From assembly GCF_004341845.1 (NCBI RefSeq), contig NZ_SLVB01000005.1:124001-188000 (forward strand): 64,000 bases of DNA, in the 5' to 3' direction. The notes under the pieces were generated by a model, which was not told the origin of the DNA, ran no database searches, and saw only the letters and a list, made by a program, of their open reading frames with translations. This document shows positions 53,800-63,204 of the stretch, in pieces (the first letter of the stretch is position 1; every line of letters starts with the position of its first letter). A program made the position numbers and the translations under genes. Source of the stretch: Novosphingobium sp. PhB165. Lineage in GTDB: Bacteria > Pseudomonadota > Alphaproteobacteria > Sphingomonadales > Sphingomonadaceae.

Positions 53800-55995
53800 T
53801 TGAGTGACGCATATCTCGATAGGGACGATCTGGAGGGTTATCCCGCCGTTGAGGAAACGGGCCCGGATCTGACTGCCATACTGAAGATGGTAATGGGCGC
53901 CATGCGGCGCAATTGGGCTCTCATTGCAGGGGTGATCGCCACTGTTCTGGTGCTCGGCATTATTATAACTTTGCTTGTCGCTCCCAAGTATAGTGCTCAG
54001 GTACGTGTCCTGATTGAAGATCAGGCAGATCAGATCATCGAAGGCACGGACCTGCAAAAGGTCAACAACGTCCAGGATACGGATCGCTTCCTTCAGACCC
54101 AGGTCGGCATTATCCAGAGCCGTTCGCTGGCGCAGAGCGTTGTGGAAAGCGGCCGTCTCAATCGCGACCCTGCGTTCTTCGAGGCGATGGGCGTGGAATT
54201 CCCCACCGAACAGGACCTCGCCGAAGTCGGCGGCAAGAAAACTCTCGACCAGCTTCGCAAGGAAGTCGCCATTGAGGCCCTCCTCGATAATCTGAGTGTC
54301 GATCTTCCGCCGGACAGCCGCATCGTCTCGATCAGTGTCAGCAGCCGGAACGCCGCCTATTCCGCGAAGCTGGCCCAGCTCTATGGCCAGCGCTTCATCG
54401 ACCGCAATCTTGACCAGAAGTACAACAGCTCGTCCTACGCGCGTCGCTTCCTTTCCGATCAGCTCGACGAAGCCCGGGAAAAGGTGACGCAGTCGGAGCG
54501 CGATCTGAACCAGTACGCGCGCGCGGCTGGGCTCATCCGTATCACCAGCCAAGGTGAGAACGGTAATGAGGAATCGGTACTTTCGGTTACCAACAGCACG
54601 CTCGTTCAGCTGAACGACGCTGCCTCCAAAGCGACCGCGGCTCGGATCGAGGCTGAGGACCGTTGGCATACGCTTGCGAATGCGGCGCCGCTTTCGATTC
54701 CCGAAGTCAACGCAAACCCCGCGATTTCGACGCTCGTCAGCGAAAAGGCCAAGGTCCAAGCCGATCTTGCCGAAGAGCAATCGCGTCACCGCGACGATTT
54801 CGTGACGGTCAAGTCCAAGAAGGCCGAGATTGCCGAATACGATCAGCGCATCAGCGTGATCGCGGATTCGCTCAAGAAGTCGGCCTGGCTCGAATATCAG
54901 GCAGCGCTCCAACAGGAGAATTCGCTTCAGGCCCACGTCGGCAGCTTGCGCGGCGATGCGCTCAAGGAGCAGGATCGCGGTGTCCAGTATGCGGTGCTCA
55001 AGCGCGTGGCCGATACCAACCGGACGCTCTATGATACCCTGCTGTCGCGTTACAATCAGCTCAATGCGGCTGCAGGAGCATCGTCCAACAACCTGACGAT
55101 CGTGGATCAGGCAGAGGTTCCCACCAAACCCTATTCGCCGCGATTGCTCATCAATGTGCTCATTTCGCTGGTGCTTGGCATCATCGTCGCGGCCGGTGCA
55201 GTGTTCCTGCGCGAAATCTTCGACGATACGATCCGCTCGCCCGACGATGTTGAGCGCAAGCTGGGCATGCCGCTTCTCGGGCTTATCCCGCTCGAGAAGG
55301 ATGGCGATGTCGAGGCGCATTTCGGAGACCGTCGCTCGAAGGTCAGCGAAGCCTATCGCTCGCTTGTCACCAATCTGCGCTATTCGACCGCCACTGGCTT
55401 GCCGCACGTTCTGATGGTCACCAGTTCGCGGGAATCGGAAGGTAAATCGACGACCGCCCGTGCTGTCGCCAGCGATATCGCGCAGCTTGGCAAGCGCGTG
55501 CTGCTGGTTGATGCCGACTTGCGCCGTCCCACGCTTCACCGTGTGATGAGTGATCAGAAGGCCACCGGCCTTGCCGATGTGCTGACGGGCCAGAAGAGCT
55601 TTGACGACGCCGTTTACAGCTCCAACGTGCCGACGCTCAGCTACATGTCGGCGCTGCCGATGCCGCCCGATCCGGCGCTCATCCTCGCTGGCGAAGGTCT
55701 CTATGGCTTCATCGAAGAAGCGCGCAAGCGGTTCGATACCGTAGTTCTTGACTGCCCGCCGTTGCTTGGCTTGTCGGATGCCGCGCTGCTTGCCAACCAT
55801 GCCGATGGCGTGCTGTTCGTGATCGACGCACTCGAATTCCATCGCGGTGCGGTCAAATCGGCGCTTCGCCGCCTTGCCCTGATCAAGGCGAACATTCTGG
55901 GCGTCGTGCTCAACCGCTTCGATCCGAAGGTCGGCGGTGACGATTACAGCTACTATACGTACAACTACTATAGCTACGGCGAAAAGCAGGACTGA
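53800..55995 (+). CDS. polysaccharide co-polymerase/tyrosine autokinase (Wzc-like)
   Basis: The 731-residue protein joins a Wzz domain (TM1 about 43-65, periplasmic coiled region to about 445, TM2 about 448-468) to a BY-kinase: LMVTSSRESEGKSTTARAVA (Walker A near 545), LLVDADLRRPTLHRV (A'), TVVLDCPPLLGLSD (B), and a Tyr-rich tail (DYSYYTYNYYSYGEKQD) that would be phosphorylated in trans. It sets chain length and couples polymerisation to export. The start is TTG at 53800 with GGGAAGA upstream. Confidence 0.93.
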   Translation: MSDAYLDRDDLEGYPAVEETGPDLTAILKMVMGAMRRNWALIAGVIATVLVLGIIITLLVAPKYSAQVRVLIEDQADQIIEGTDLQKVNNVQDTDRFLQTQVGIIQSRSLAQSVVESGRLNRDPAFFEAMGVEFPTEQDLAEVGGKKTLDQLRKEVAIEALLDNLSVDLPPDSRIVSISVSSRNAAYSAKLAQLYGQRFIDRNLDQKYNSSSYARRFLSDQLDEAREKVTQSERDLNQYARAAGLIRITSQGENGNEESVLSVTNSTLVQLNDAASKATAARIEAEDRWHTLANAAPLSIPEVNANPAISTLVSEKAKVQADLAEEQSRHRDDFVTVKSKKAEIAEYDQRISVIADSLKKSAWLEYQAALQQENSLQAHVGSLRGDALKEQDRGVQYAVLKRVADTNRTLYDTLLSRYNQLNAAAGASSNNLTIVDQAEVPTKPYSPRLLINVLISLVLGIIVAAGAVFLREIFDDTIRSPDDVERKLGMPLLGLIPLEKDGDVEAHFGDRRSKVSEAYRSLVTNLRYSTATGLPHVLMVTSSRESEGKSTTARAVASDIAQLGKRVLLVDADLRRPTLHRVMSDQKATGLADVLTGQKSFDDAVYSSNVPTLSYMSALPMPPDPALILAGEGLYGFIEEARKRFDTVVLDCPPLLGLSDAALLANHADGVLFVIDALEFHRGAVKSALRRLALIKANILGVVLNRFDPKVGGDDYSYYTYNYYSYGEKQD

Positions 55996-56002
55996 CCTGA
56001 CC

Positions 56003-57160
56003 ATGATGGCGGCGATCGGAAAGACTGCCTGGTTCGCAGGGTTTGCGATCGCCGCGGTCCTAGTCACGGGGCTCCAGCTCGACCGGGAGGCGCGGCAAGA
56101 CAGCGCCGTGGCGTCCCGGGTTCCGGAGCCGTTCCGGTACTTCGCGCTGCAACCACTGATCGACGATGCCTACGATCGCCATGACAGTGCCGCCGGTGTG
56201 GCACTGTCGCGCGAACTGGTACGCCGCAGTCCCGTGCCTTCGGATGGACTTGCCCTGCTGGCCTACGGGCAGTTGCAAAAGGGCGACGAGAACGGCGCTG
56301 TCCAATCGTTGCTGCTGGCCGGTCAGCGCGGATGGCGCAATCGGTTCACGCAGGACATGCTGATCGTCATGGCGCTCCAGTCACGGGAATGGAGCGTAGC
56401 GGCCCAGCGGAGCCTCGCCCTCTGGCGCGTCGGCATCACCGATGATCGCCTGAAGGACATGACCGCGCAGCTTCTGTCCGAAACGGACGGCGCCAAGGCT
56501 TTCGCAAATCAGCTTGGCCAGGAAAAGAACTGGGCCACTGCCTTCATATCCTGGGCCGGAGAAACGCTGGCGGACGGTCCGCTGACCCAGACCGTTGGCG
56601 CGATGGCCCGTCACGGTGCGCGGGTCGATTGCGCGGCGCTCTCGGCAACGTTGCCCGGCCTTGTCCGCGAAGGACGAGTGGGCGCGGCGGTGATCCTGTG
56701 GCAGGACCTCTGCGCGGCGGGGCGGATGACGAAGGCGAACGACTTTGCCTTCAGAAGCGATACCGAAGGCAGCCTTCCCGGCCCGTTCGATTGGCAATAT
56801 CCCGAAGTGGACGGCATGGAGCGAGAGTTCGTTCCGCAAGGCACAGGTATCGCAATCCGCTACACCAATCGGAATGCGGCACGTGGTCCGATCGCCACGC
56901 GCAACGCGGCTTTTCCGGCAGGTGGTTATGCGGTCACGATCGACGCGGACGCCAAGGGTGAGGCGGGTTTCCGTCCGCTCGTGCTCAGGGTCACCTGCTT
57001 CGCTCCGACCGGCGAGGGGGGCACCCTTGCCGATCTGGATCTGCATTCGGCGGCGAACGAATTCACCGTTCCCGCGCAGGACTGCACCTCGCAGCAACTG
57101 ACGCTCATGACCGGTCGCGGCGAAGGTTCAATCCGCTCGGTTACCGTCCGGCCGCTCTGA
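56003..57160 (+). CDS. secreted helical-repeat-like protein of the exopolysaccharide cluster
   Basis: The 385-residue product has a signal peptide or anchor (TAWFAGFAIAAVLVTGLQLD). Helical, TPR-like repeats follow (ALLAYGQLQKGDENGAVQSL, MALQSREWSVAAQRSLALWR), then a C-terminal beta-rich domain (GYAVTIDADAKGEAGFRPLV, with Cys residues in LRVTCFAPTG and AQDCTSQQLT). It starts eight bases after the Wzc stop codon and so belongs to that operon. No named family was recognised. Confidence 0.72.
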   Translation: MMAAIGKTAWFAGFAIAAVLVTGLQLDREARQDSAVASRVPEPFRYFALQPLIDDAYDRHDSAAGVALSRELVRRSPVPSDGLALLAYGQLQKGDENGAVQSLLLAGQRGWRNRFTQDMLIVMALQSREWSVAAQRSLALWRVGITDDRLKDMTAQLLSETDGAKAFANQLGQEKNWATAFISWAGETLADGPLTQTVGAMARHGARVDCAALSATLPGLVREGRVGAAVILWQDLCAAGRMTKANDFAFRSDTEGSLPGPFDWQYPEVDGMEREFVPQGTGIAIRYTNRNAARGPIATRNAAFPAGGYAVTIDADAKGEAGFRPLVLRVTCFAPTGEGGTLADLDLHSAANEFTVPAQDCTSQQLTLMTGRGEGSIRSVTVRPL

Positions 57161-57185
57161 CCAAGCCCGCTCTGACCGGGATCGG

Positions 57186-57443
57186 TCAGGAGCGGGAGAA
57201 ATGGTGCAGGATCTGGGCGTCGAGCGGCTGTACGAAATGGACGGCCAGATTGGTGTCATCCCTGCGCGTCGCCTTGGCTGCGAGCGGGCCTATCGCACCG
57301 ATCCACAGGCTCAGGTCGCCTTCCATGTCGGCAACCGGCAAATCGGTTTCAACCGCGCAGCTGCGGCTGGCTAGTTCCGATATGCGCACGATCGTCGTCT
57401 CGCCGGAGCGAACGCATTCGCCGTAAAGAACTTGGCCCATCAT
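57186..57443 (-). CDS. PilZ-like domain protein with degenerate c-di-GMP motif
   Basis: The 85-residue single-domain product reads YGECVRSGETTIVRISELAS, then DLPVADMEGDLSLWIGAIGP and DTNLAVHFVQPLDAQILHHF, the strand order of PilZ. The usual (D/N)xSxxG turn is RISELAS and a clear RxxxR is missing, so c-di-GMP binding is doubtful. Start 57443 has GGTGAG upstream; an in-frame extension to 57530 is possible. It converges on the exopolysaccharide operon. Confidence 0.62.
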   Translation of the reverse strand: MMGQVLYGECVRSGETTIVRISELASRSCAVETDLPVADMEGDLSLWIGAIGPLAAKATRRDDTNLAVHFVQPLDAQILHHFSRS

Positions 57444-57639
57444 CTCACCATGTCGCCCGCTTCTTCGGGCTTTCCAGTGTACTATAGAACGTCCGGGCAT
57501 CTTGCCGATGGCCCGATTCCCGTCGTCCACACCCTCTCGATATCCGACTTAGTGGTCAGATTGGTTGCAGGCGAGGGATGTTTTGGCGGTACCACGAATT
57601 TTCCCGGCGGACCCGTGCCGGGCCTGCGACGGTCGGTTC

Positions 57640-59085
57640 CTACGCCGTCTGGTCCTGTGGTTCGCTGGAATCTTCGGGAGAAGCATCGTCCAGCAGGGGC
57701 GGGGCCTCATCTCCGAACAGGGCGCTCACGAAATCCTGCCGCCAGCGGCGCACATCGTGATCGCGCACGGAAGCGAGCAATTTCCGGTGCCGTTCGCGGC
57801 GTTCATCGAGCGGCATCTCAAGCGCGCGCTTGATAGCCTCGCTGACATGCTCGATCGAGTGCGGGTTGACCAGCAGTGCATCCTTCAACTGATGCGCGGC
57901 CCCGGCGAATTGCGAAAGGATCAGCACACCGGGATTCTCGGGATCCTGCGCGGCGATATATTCCTTGGCGACAAGGTTCATGCCGTCGCGTAGCGGCGTC
58001 ACGAGACCGATGTCGGCGGCGCGGTAGAACCCGGCAAGTTGCTCGCGCGGATAGCCACGGTTGACGTAGCGGATCGGCACGAAGGCGACGTCCGCATAGG
58101 CGCCGTTGAGGTGGCCGGTCTTGCGTTCCAGATCCTCGCGGATCATCTGGTAGCTGGCGACATCCCCGCGTGAAGGCGGCGCGATCTGGAGCAGCACGGC
58201 GCTGCCCGCCTGTTCGGGATTATCGGCCAGGAAGCGGCCGAAGGCTTCCATCCGCTCGCCCAGGCCCTTCGAGTAATCGAGCCGGTCGACGCCGATCAGG
58301 ATCTTGCGCCCGCGCACGCTCTGCTTGAGGCGGTCGTGCGCGTCGCGTGCCTCGGGACCGGCGGCGCCCTCGACGAATTCGTCGAAATCGATGCCGATCG
58401 GGAAGGCGCGGGCGACGACGCGGCGGCCCTGATAGTCGATCGAATTGTCCGGATTGACCTTCAGGCCCATCTCTTTCTGGACATAGTGCAGGAAGCTTTC
58501 GAGCCACTCGGAGGTCTGGAAGCCGATCACGTCGAATTCGAGCATCGAGGCCACCAGCCGCTCGTGCAGCGGGAGCGAGACCAGCAGCCGCGTCGGCGGC
58601 CAGGGCGTGTGGAGGAACAGGCCCATGCGGTTCTTCACGCCCTTCTGCCGAAGCATCGAGCCCAGCGGCAGCAGATGGTAGTCATGGACCCACACGAGAT
58701 CCTCACCCTCGATCAGCGGCAGCACGGCATCGGCGAAGCGCTCGTTCACGCGCTCGTAGCCTTCGCCGAAATTGCGGTCGTACTCGGTCAGGTCGATGCG
58801 GTAGTGGAACAGCGGCCAGAGCGTGCGGTTGGCATAGCCGTTGTAGTATTCGTCGATATCCTGCGGTTCGAGATCGATCGTGGCCGTGGTGATCCCGTCG
58901 TTGCGCTGCATGTCGAGATGGCCGGTGAATTCTTCGGTTTCCTGGCCGGACCAGCCGAACCAGATGCCGCCATGTTCCAGCAGCGCGGCATTGAGCGCCA
59001 CCGCAAGTCCCCCTTGTGCCCCAGCGGCACCCGCCGCCTTGGGCACCGAGACCCGGTTCGAAATGACGATCAATCTACTACTCAT
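57640..59085 (-). CDS. otsA: trehalose-6-phosphate synthase
   Basis: The 481-residue GT20 enzyme begins [20 protein letters not shown] then GGLAVALN, and has [20 protein letters not shown], the domain-2 motif [20 protein letters not shown] and [20 protein letters not shown], all characteristic of OtsA. It makes trehalose-6-phosphate from UDP-glucose and glucose-6-phosphate. The extra acidic C-terminal tail ([18 protein letters not shown]) is not conserved. It is the last gene of otsB-GH15-otsA, 50 bases after the GH15 stop codon. Confidence 0.95.
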   Translation of the reverse strand: MSSRLIVISNRVSVPKAAGAAGAQGGLAVALNAALLEHGGIWFGWSGQETEEFTGHLDMQRNDGITTATIDLEPQDIDEYYNGYANRTLWPLFHYRIDLTEYDRNFGEGYERVNERFADAVLPLIEGEDLVWVHDYHLLPLGSMLRQKGVKNRMGLFLHTPWPPTRLLVSLPLHERLVASMLEFDVIGFQTSEWLESFLHYVQKEMGLKVNPDNSIDYQGRRVVARAFPIGIDFDEFVEGAAGPEARDAHDRLKQSVRGRKILIGVDRLDYSKGLGERMEAFGRFLADNPEQAGSAVLLQIAPPSRGDVASYQMIREDLERKTGHLNGAYADVAFVPIRYVNRGYPREQLAGFYRAADIGLVTPLRDGMNLVAKEYIAAQDPENPGVLILSQFAGAAHQLKDALLVNPHSIEHVSEAIKRALEMPLDERRERHRKLLASVRDHDVRRWRQDFVSALFGDEAPPLLDDASPEDSSEPQDQTA

Positions 59086-59135
59086 TGCATTATCCCCAGT
59101 AGCGCGCCTCCTGACGCGCTCTTGTGGAACGGGCG

Positions 59136-60950
59136 TCAGCGCCAGTCCCGCCACGACCGGGACAGTTGCCCGGCGCAGTTGATGATACCGACCAGCGAAT
59201 AGGTCTGCGGAAAGTTCCCCCACAGCTCGCCGGTCTCGAAATCCATGTCTTCGGACAGCAGGCCGGACCGGGTCCGATGGGCCAGCATCGCCTCGAACAG
59301 GCGGCGTGCCTCTTCATCCTGCCCGGACCGGTGGAGCGCCTCGATCAGCCAGAAGGTGCAGATATTGAAAGCCGTTTCGGGCAGGCCGAAATCGTCCTCG
59401 CTATCGTAGCGCAGCATGTGCTCGCCGCGGCGCAGCGCCTTCTGCACGGCGGCCAGCGTCGCCTTGAAGCGGGGATCGTCGGCCGCGACGAAGCGCAGTT
59501 CGACCATCTGCAACAGGCTGGCGTCGAGCTGGTCCCCGCCAAAGGTGGCGGCATAGTGGCCGCCGGCGCCGCCATCGTCGAAATCGGGCCCTTCGATCGT
59601 GTGCCAGCTCCGCTCGTCGATGTTTTTGCGCACAGTTTCGGCGCGCTCCCGCCACAAGTCCGCGCGCTCGTGCAGGCCCAGATGCTCGGCGGCATTGGCA
59701 AGCCGGTCGCAGGCAGCCCAGCTCATCACGGTGGAATAGGTATGCACCGCCGTGCGCGTGCGCAGTTCCCAAAGGCCCGCATCGGGCTGGTCGTGGGTCT
59801 TCCAGGCCAGTTCGCCGACCTGTTCGAGGCTCGCGAAATCGTCTGCCGAGGCCATCCGCAACAGGCGCTGGTCGGAAAACGCCTGGATCGCCGGCAAGAC
59901 GATCTGCCCGTAGCAGTCGTTCTGCACCTGATAGTAGGCGGCATTGCCCACGCGCACCGGGCCCATGCCGCGATAGCCGGGCAGGTCCGGCGCTTCCCAC
60001 TCGATGATCTCGCGCGCGCCGCTGACCGCGTAGAGCGGCTGGATCGCGCCGCCTTCGGCATCGTCGATGATATTGCGCAAGTAGCCGAGGTACTTTTCCA
60101 GCACGTCCAGCGCGCCCAGATCGTTCAGCGCCTGCACCGTGTAATAGGCATCGCGGATCCAGCAGTAGCGATAGTCCCAGTTGCGCTGGCTGCCGGGCGC
60201 CTCGGGAATCGAGGTGGTCAGCGCGGCGACGATCGCGCCGGTATCCTCGTGCTGGCAGAGCTTGAGCGTGATCGCCGCGCGGATCACCGCGTCCTGCCAG
60301 TCGAGCGGCGTCGCCAGCCCCCGCACCCATAGCCGCCAGTAGTCGCCGGTATGGCGCAGCATCGATTCGAGCCGGTGCTCGACATCGCCGTCGAAGGGCT
60401 CGTCGGGGCCGAGGAAGAAGTGCAGCGGGGTTTCGAGGCGGAAATAGCGCTCGTCCTGCACATAGCCGATCGGGGCATCGGTGGTGAGGCGCAGGGTGTT
60501 GCGCTCGACAAGGTAGCGGATGTGGTTGGATCCGCGCGTCGTGGCGGCCATCTGCGCGCCGTAGCCGCTCATCGGTGTCAGCACGCAGCGGATGCGCGGC
60601 GATCCGCTGACCGGGCGGACGATGCGCGCATAGGCGACCGGCCGGTACATCCGTCCCATGCGTTCGTGGCGGGGGCAGAAATCGATGACATCGACCGCCC
60701 CGCCGGTCGCATCCTCAAGCCGGGTGACGAGGATCGGGGTATTACGCAAGTAGCCCTGGTGGACGGTGGCCTGGTTCTCCAGCTCGAAGCGCCAGGTGCC
60801 GGCGTCCTGCCCGGTTTCGCCGCGCAGGAGGGCACAGAACGTGGGGTCGCCGTCCACGCGCGGCACGCAGCCCCAGACCAGCGCGCCCGATGTATCGATA
60901 AGGCCGGAGACCTGACAATTGCCGATGGGCCAGAGTTCAAGCGCGCTCAT
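59136..60950 (-). CDS. glycoside hydrolase family 15 protein (trehalase/glucoamylase-like)
   Basis: The 604-residue soluble enzyme opens ALELWPIGNCQVSGLIDTSG, with the bacterial GH15 N-terminal beta domain, then an (alpha/alpha)6 barrel: SQRNWDYRYCWIRDAYYTVQ, IIEWEAPDLPGYRGMGPVRV with the expected acid Glu, and GELWGNFPQTYSLVGIINCA with the base Glu in the preceding SEDMDFETGE. Some bacterial and archaeal GH15 enzymes are trehalases. Its place between otsB and otsA suggests it acts on trehalose or a linked glucan; this is inference. The start overlaps the otsB stop codon by four bases. Confidence 0.9.
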   Translation of the reverse strand: MSALELWPIGNCQVSGLIDTSGALVWGCVPRVDGDPTFCALLRGETGQDAGTWRFELENQATVHQGYLRNTPILVTRLEDATGGAVDVIDFCPRHERMGRMYRPVAYARIVRPVSGSPRIRCVLTPMSGYGAQMAATTRGSNHIRYLVERNTLRLTTDAPIGYVQDERYFRLETPLHFFLGPDEPFDGDVEHRLESMLRHTGDYWRLWVRGLATPLDWQDAVIRAAITLKLCQHEDTGAIVAALTTSIPEAPGSQRNWDYRYCWIRDAYYTVQALNDLGALDVLEKYLGYLRNIIDDAEGGAIQPLYAVSGAREIIEWEAPDLPGYRGMGPVRVGNAAYYQVQNDCYGQIVLPAIQAFSDQRLLRMASADDFASLEQVGELAWKTHDQPDAGLWELRTRTAVHTYSTVMSWAACDRLANAAEHLGLHERADLWRERAETVRKNIDERSWHTIEGPDFDDGGAGGHYAATFGGDQLDASLLQMVELRFVAADDPRFKATLAAVQKALRRGEHMLRYDSEDDFGLPETAFNICTFWLIEALHRSGQDEEARRLFEAMLAHRTRSGLLSEDMDFETGELWGNFPQTYSLVGIINCAGQLSRSWRDWR

Positions 60951-61771
60951 GCCGGGACATTCTCCTGCCTTGTGGCCCCAAGGGCCTCTTCGAGCCAGCG
61001 ATGGACAGCCCCGACGGAATCGAGGCGCCATGTCGCCGCCGTTGCGCGCATCGGACCCACCAGCACTCCGTGGCCGCCAAGGCGGATAACGGCGGTGAAG
61101 GCGTCCTCATCAGTCACATCGTCGCCCACGAACAGCGCCTGCGAGCCTGCGAAAGGCGGCGTTTCCATGAACCGGGTGACCGCGCTGCCCTTGTCCGATC
61201 CCGGCATGGCGAGTTCGATCACTTGCTTGCCGTGCTTGAGGGCAAGGCCAAGCTCTTCGCCCAAGGCGCTCGCACAGGCGACGAGGGGGGCGAGCGCTTC
61301 GGGGTGGCGGCGATAGTGGACGGCGATGCTGTGGGGCTTGGGCTCGACCAGCAGGCCGCCATTGTCCTGCGCGAAGGTGGCAAGCCGGTCTACTACCAGC
61401 GGCGGGAGCGGGGCGGCGAGCGCGAGGGCCTCGTGCTGCCCGGCGGGGCGGAATTCGCCGCCATGCGATCCGGCAACGGCCACCTCAAGCGGGCCCATCA
61501 GCGCTTCCAACGAGGCGATCGAGCGGCCCGTCACCAGCGCGAGCCGTCCATCGAGGGCGTCGGCAATCCGTGCGATCAGGCTGGGCAGGGTGGTCGCCAC
61601 CACCACGTCGTCGGGGTGATCCGCGATCTCCACCAGCGTGCCGTCGAAATCGAGAAAGAGCGAGGGCGGCGGTGCGCCGATGCGCGCGAAACGCAAGGGC
61701 GGCGGCGGCGGGAGATCGCGCGGGATCTCGCCATGGTCCGCCGGAGGAACGCGTTCGCTCGGGCTGGTCAT
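60947..61771 (-). CDS. otsB: trehalose-6-phosphate phosphatase
   Basis: The 274-residue HAD phosphatase shows SLFLDFDGTLVEIADHPDDV (nucleophile Asp), LALVTGRSIASLEALMG, VAGSHGGEFRP, and ALFVGDDVTDEDAFTAVIRL (acidic loop). It removes phosphate from the product of OtsA. It is the first gene of the operon. ATG 61771 was chosen because the open frame upstream is not protein-like. It is divergent from manC. Confidence 0.94.
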   Translation of the reverse strand: MTSPSERVPPADHGEIPRDLPPPPPLRFARIGAPPPSLFLDFDGTLVEIADHPDDVVVATTLPSLIARIADALDGRLALVTGRSIASLEALMGPLEVAVAGSHGGEFRPAGQHEALALAAPLPPLVVDRLATFAQDNGGLLVEPKPHSIAVHYRRHPEALAPLVACASALGEELGLALKHGKQVIELAMPGSDKGSAVTRFMETPPFAGSQALFVGDDVTDEDAFTAVIRLGGHGVLVGPMRATAATWRLDSVGAVHRWLEEALGATRQENVPA

Positions 61772-62031
61772 TGGCGGCAGTCTCTCACTTCGCAGCGGCA
61801 ATGGCCACCCCTTGATAAGTCGCGGCGCAACGAAGGCGGTTTGAGAAAATGGGCGCGGAATTCGGCGCGGATAAAGGCATGGTGGGGGCAACGCACCGGC
61901 ACCGAATAGGTTCCGCTTACAGCTGCGTGCGACAGGCCGGGCCGCCGGGAGCAAATCGCGGTTGCAACACGTTACTCACCCGGTATCACCAGTGGCCCGT
62001 GACGCGGCCTTCATCGAGTACATCACGCCCC

Positions 62032-63078
62032 ATGCCCCAGATCGTTCCGGTCATTCTCTGCGGCGGCAACGGTACGCGGCTGTGGCCGCGCAGCCGCGCT
62101 GAACGTCCCAAGCCGTTCCTGCCCTTGGTGGGCGAGACCACGCTGTTCGAGGCAAGCCTCGCGCGCTGCCCGGCGGCGCAGGGCTTTGCCGCGCCGGTGG
62201 TGGTGACGGGCACCAAGCACCTCGAACATGTCGAGGCGCAGCTGGCCGGGGCGCCGGGGGCGACCGTGATCGTCGAGCCCGCTGCGCGCAACACCGCGGC
62301 CGCCATAGCGCTGGCCGCCTGCCGCCTGCCCGAGGACGCGGTGATGCTGGTCTGCCCGAGCGACCACCATATCGGCCGTCCCGAGGTCTTCGCCGATGTC
62401 GCCTGCGCGGCGGCGGAACTGGCTGCGGAAGGCTGGCTGGTCTCGTTCGGCATCGAGGCGACCCGGCCCGAGACCGGCTTCGGCTATCTGAAGCGCGGCG
62501 AGGCCATCGAAGGCACGCCCGGCTTCCGCACCGCCCAGTTCGTCGAGAAGCCGGACTTCGCCCGCGCGCAGGCCTTCCTTGAGGACGGCAACTATGCCTG
62601 GAATGGCGGCATCTTCGCCTTCCGTGTGGGTGACTTCATGGCCGAACTCGCCGCGCACCGGCCCGCGATCGCCGCCAAAGTCCGCGAAGCGGTCGAGAAG
62701 GGCGCGGCGGACGGCCACCGCTTCCACCCCGATGCGGCGACGTTTGCGGACGTCGAGAGCGATTCGGTCGACTACGCAGTGATGGAGAACACCAGTCGCG
62801 CTGCGATGGTGCCTGCCGACATGGACTGGTCGGACATCGGCAACTGGCAGGCGCTGCACGACGCGCTCGACCGTGACGGCAGCGGCAATTCGGTGCGCGG
62901 TGCGGGTGAGGCCGAGCTGGTCGACTGTACCAATGTGCTGGTCGACAGCGACGGGCCGCGTGTCTCGGTGATCGGGCTGTCCAACGTGGTGGTCGTGATC
63001 GACGGGAACGAGGTGCTCGTCACCACCGTTGAAGGCGTGCAGAAAGTCGGCAAGCTTTCCGGCGCCGTGAACCAGTAA
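62032..63078 (+). CDS. manC: mannose-1-phosphate guanylyltransferase
   Basis: The 348-residue nucleotidyltransferase starts VPVILCGGNGTRLWPRSRAE, continuing RPKPFLPLVGETTLFEASLA, and has VIVEPAARNTAAAIALAA, PETGFGYLKRG, FVEKPDFARAQAFLEDGNYA then WNGGIFAFR, and DWSDIGNWQALHDALD. The C-terminal isomerase domain of bifunctional ManC (about 470 residues) is absent. It makes GDP-mannose. The phosphomannomutase that would feed it follows 126 bases later. Confidence 0.94.
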   Translation: MPQIVPVILCGGNGTRLWPRSRAERPKPFLPLVGETTLFEASLARCPAAQGFAAPVVVTGTKHLEHVEAQLAGAPGATVIVEPAARNTAAAIALAACRLPEDAVMLVCPSDHHIGRPEVFADVACAAAELAAEGWLVSFGIEATRPETGFGYLKRGEAIEGTPGFRTAQFVEKPDFARAQAFLEDGNYAWNGGIFAFRVGDFMAELAAHRPAIAAKVREAVEKGAADGHRFHPDAATFADVESDSVDYAVMENTSRAAMVPADMDWSDIGNWQALHDALDRDGSGNSVRGAGEAELVDCTNVLVDSDGPRVSVIGLSNVVVVIDGNEVLVTTVEGVQKVGKLSGAVNQ

Positions 63079-63204
63079 GCGCACCTGTTGTCCCCCGATT
63101 GCCGCGGATTCGGCGCAAAGGGGATTTTCAAGTCATGCGTCCAGTGGCAGGTGCGCGCACCAGATGGCTCCGCCAAGTGCTCCGATTACAGGGACAGACC
63201 GGAA

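Noticed and set aside
53734..56067. A 777-codon open frame antisense to wzc
   Set aside because: It mirrors the GC-biased third positions of wzc. The translation is Arg/Gly/Asp-rich without domains, and wzc is unambiguous.
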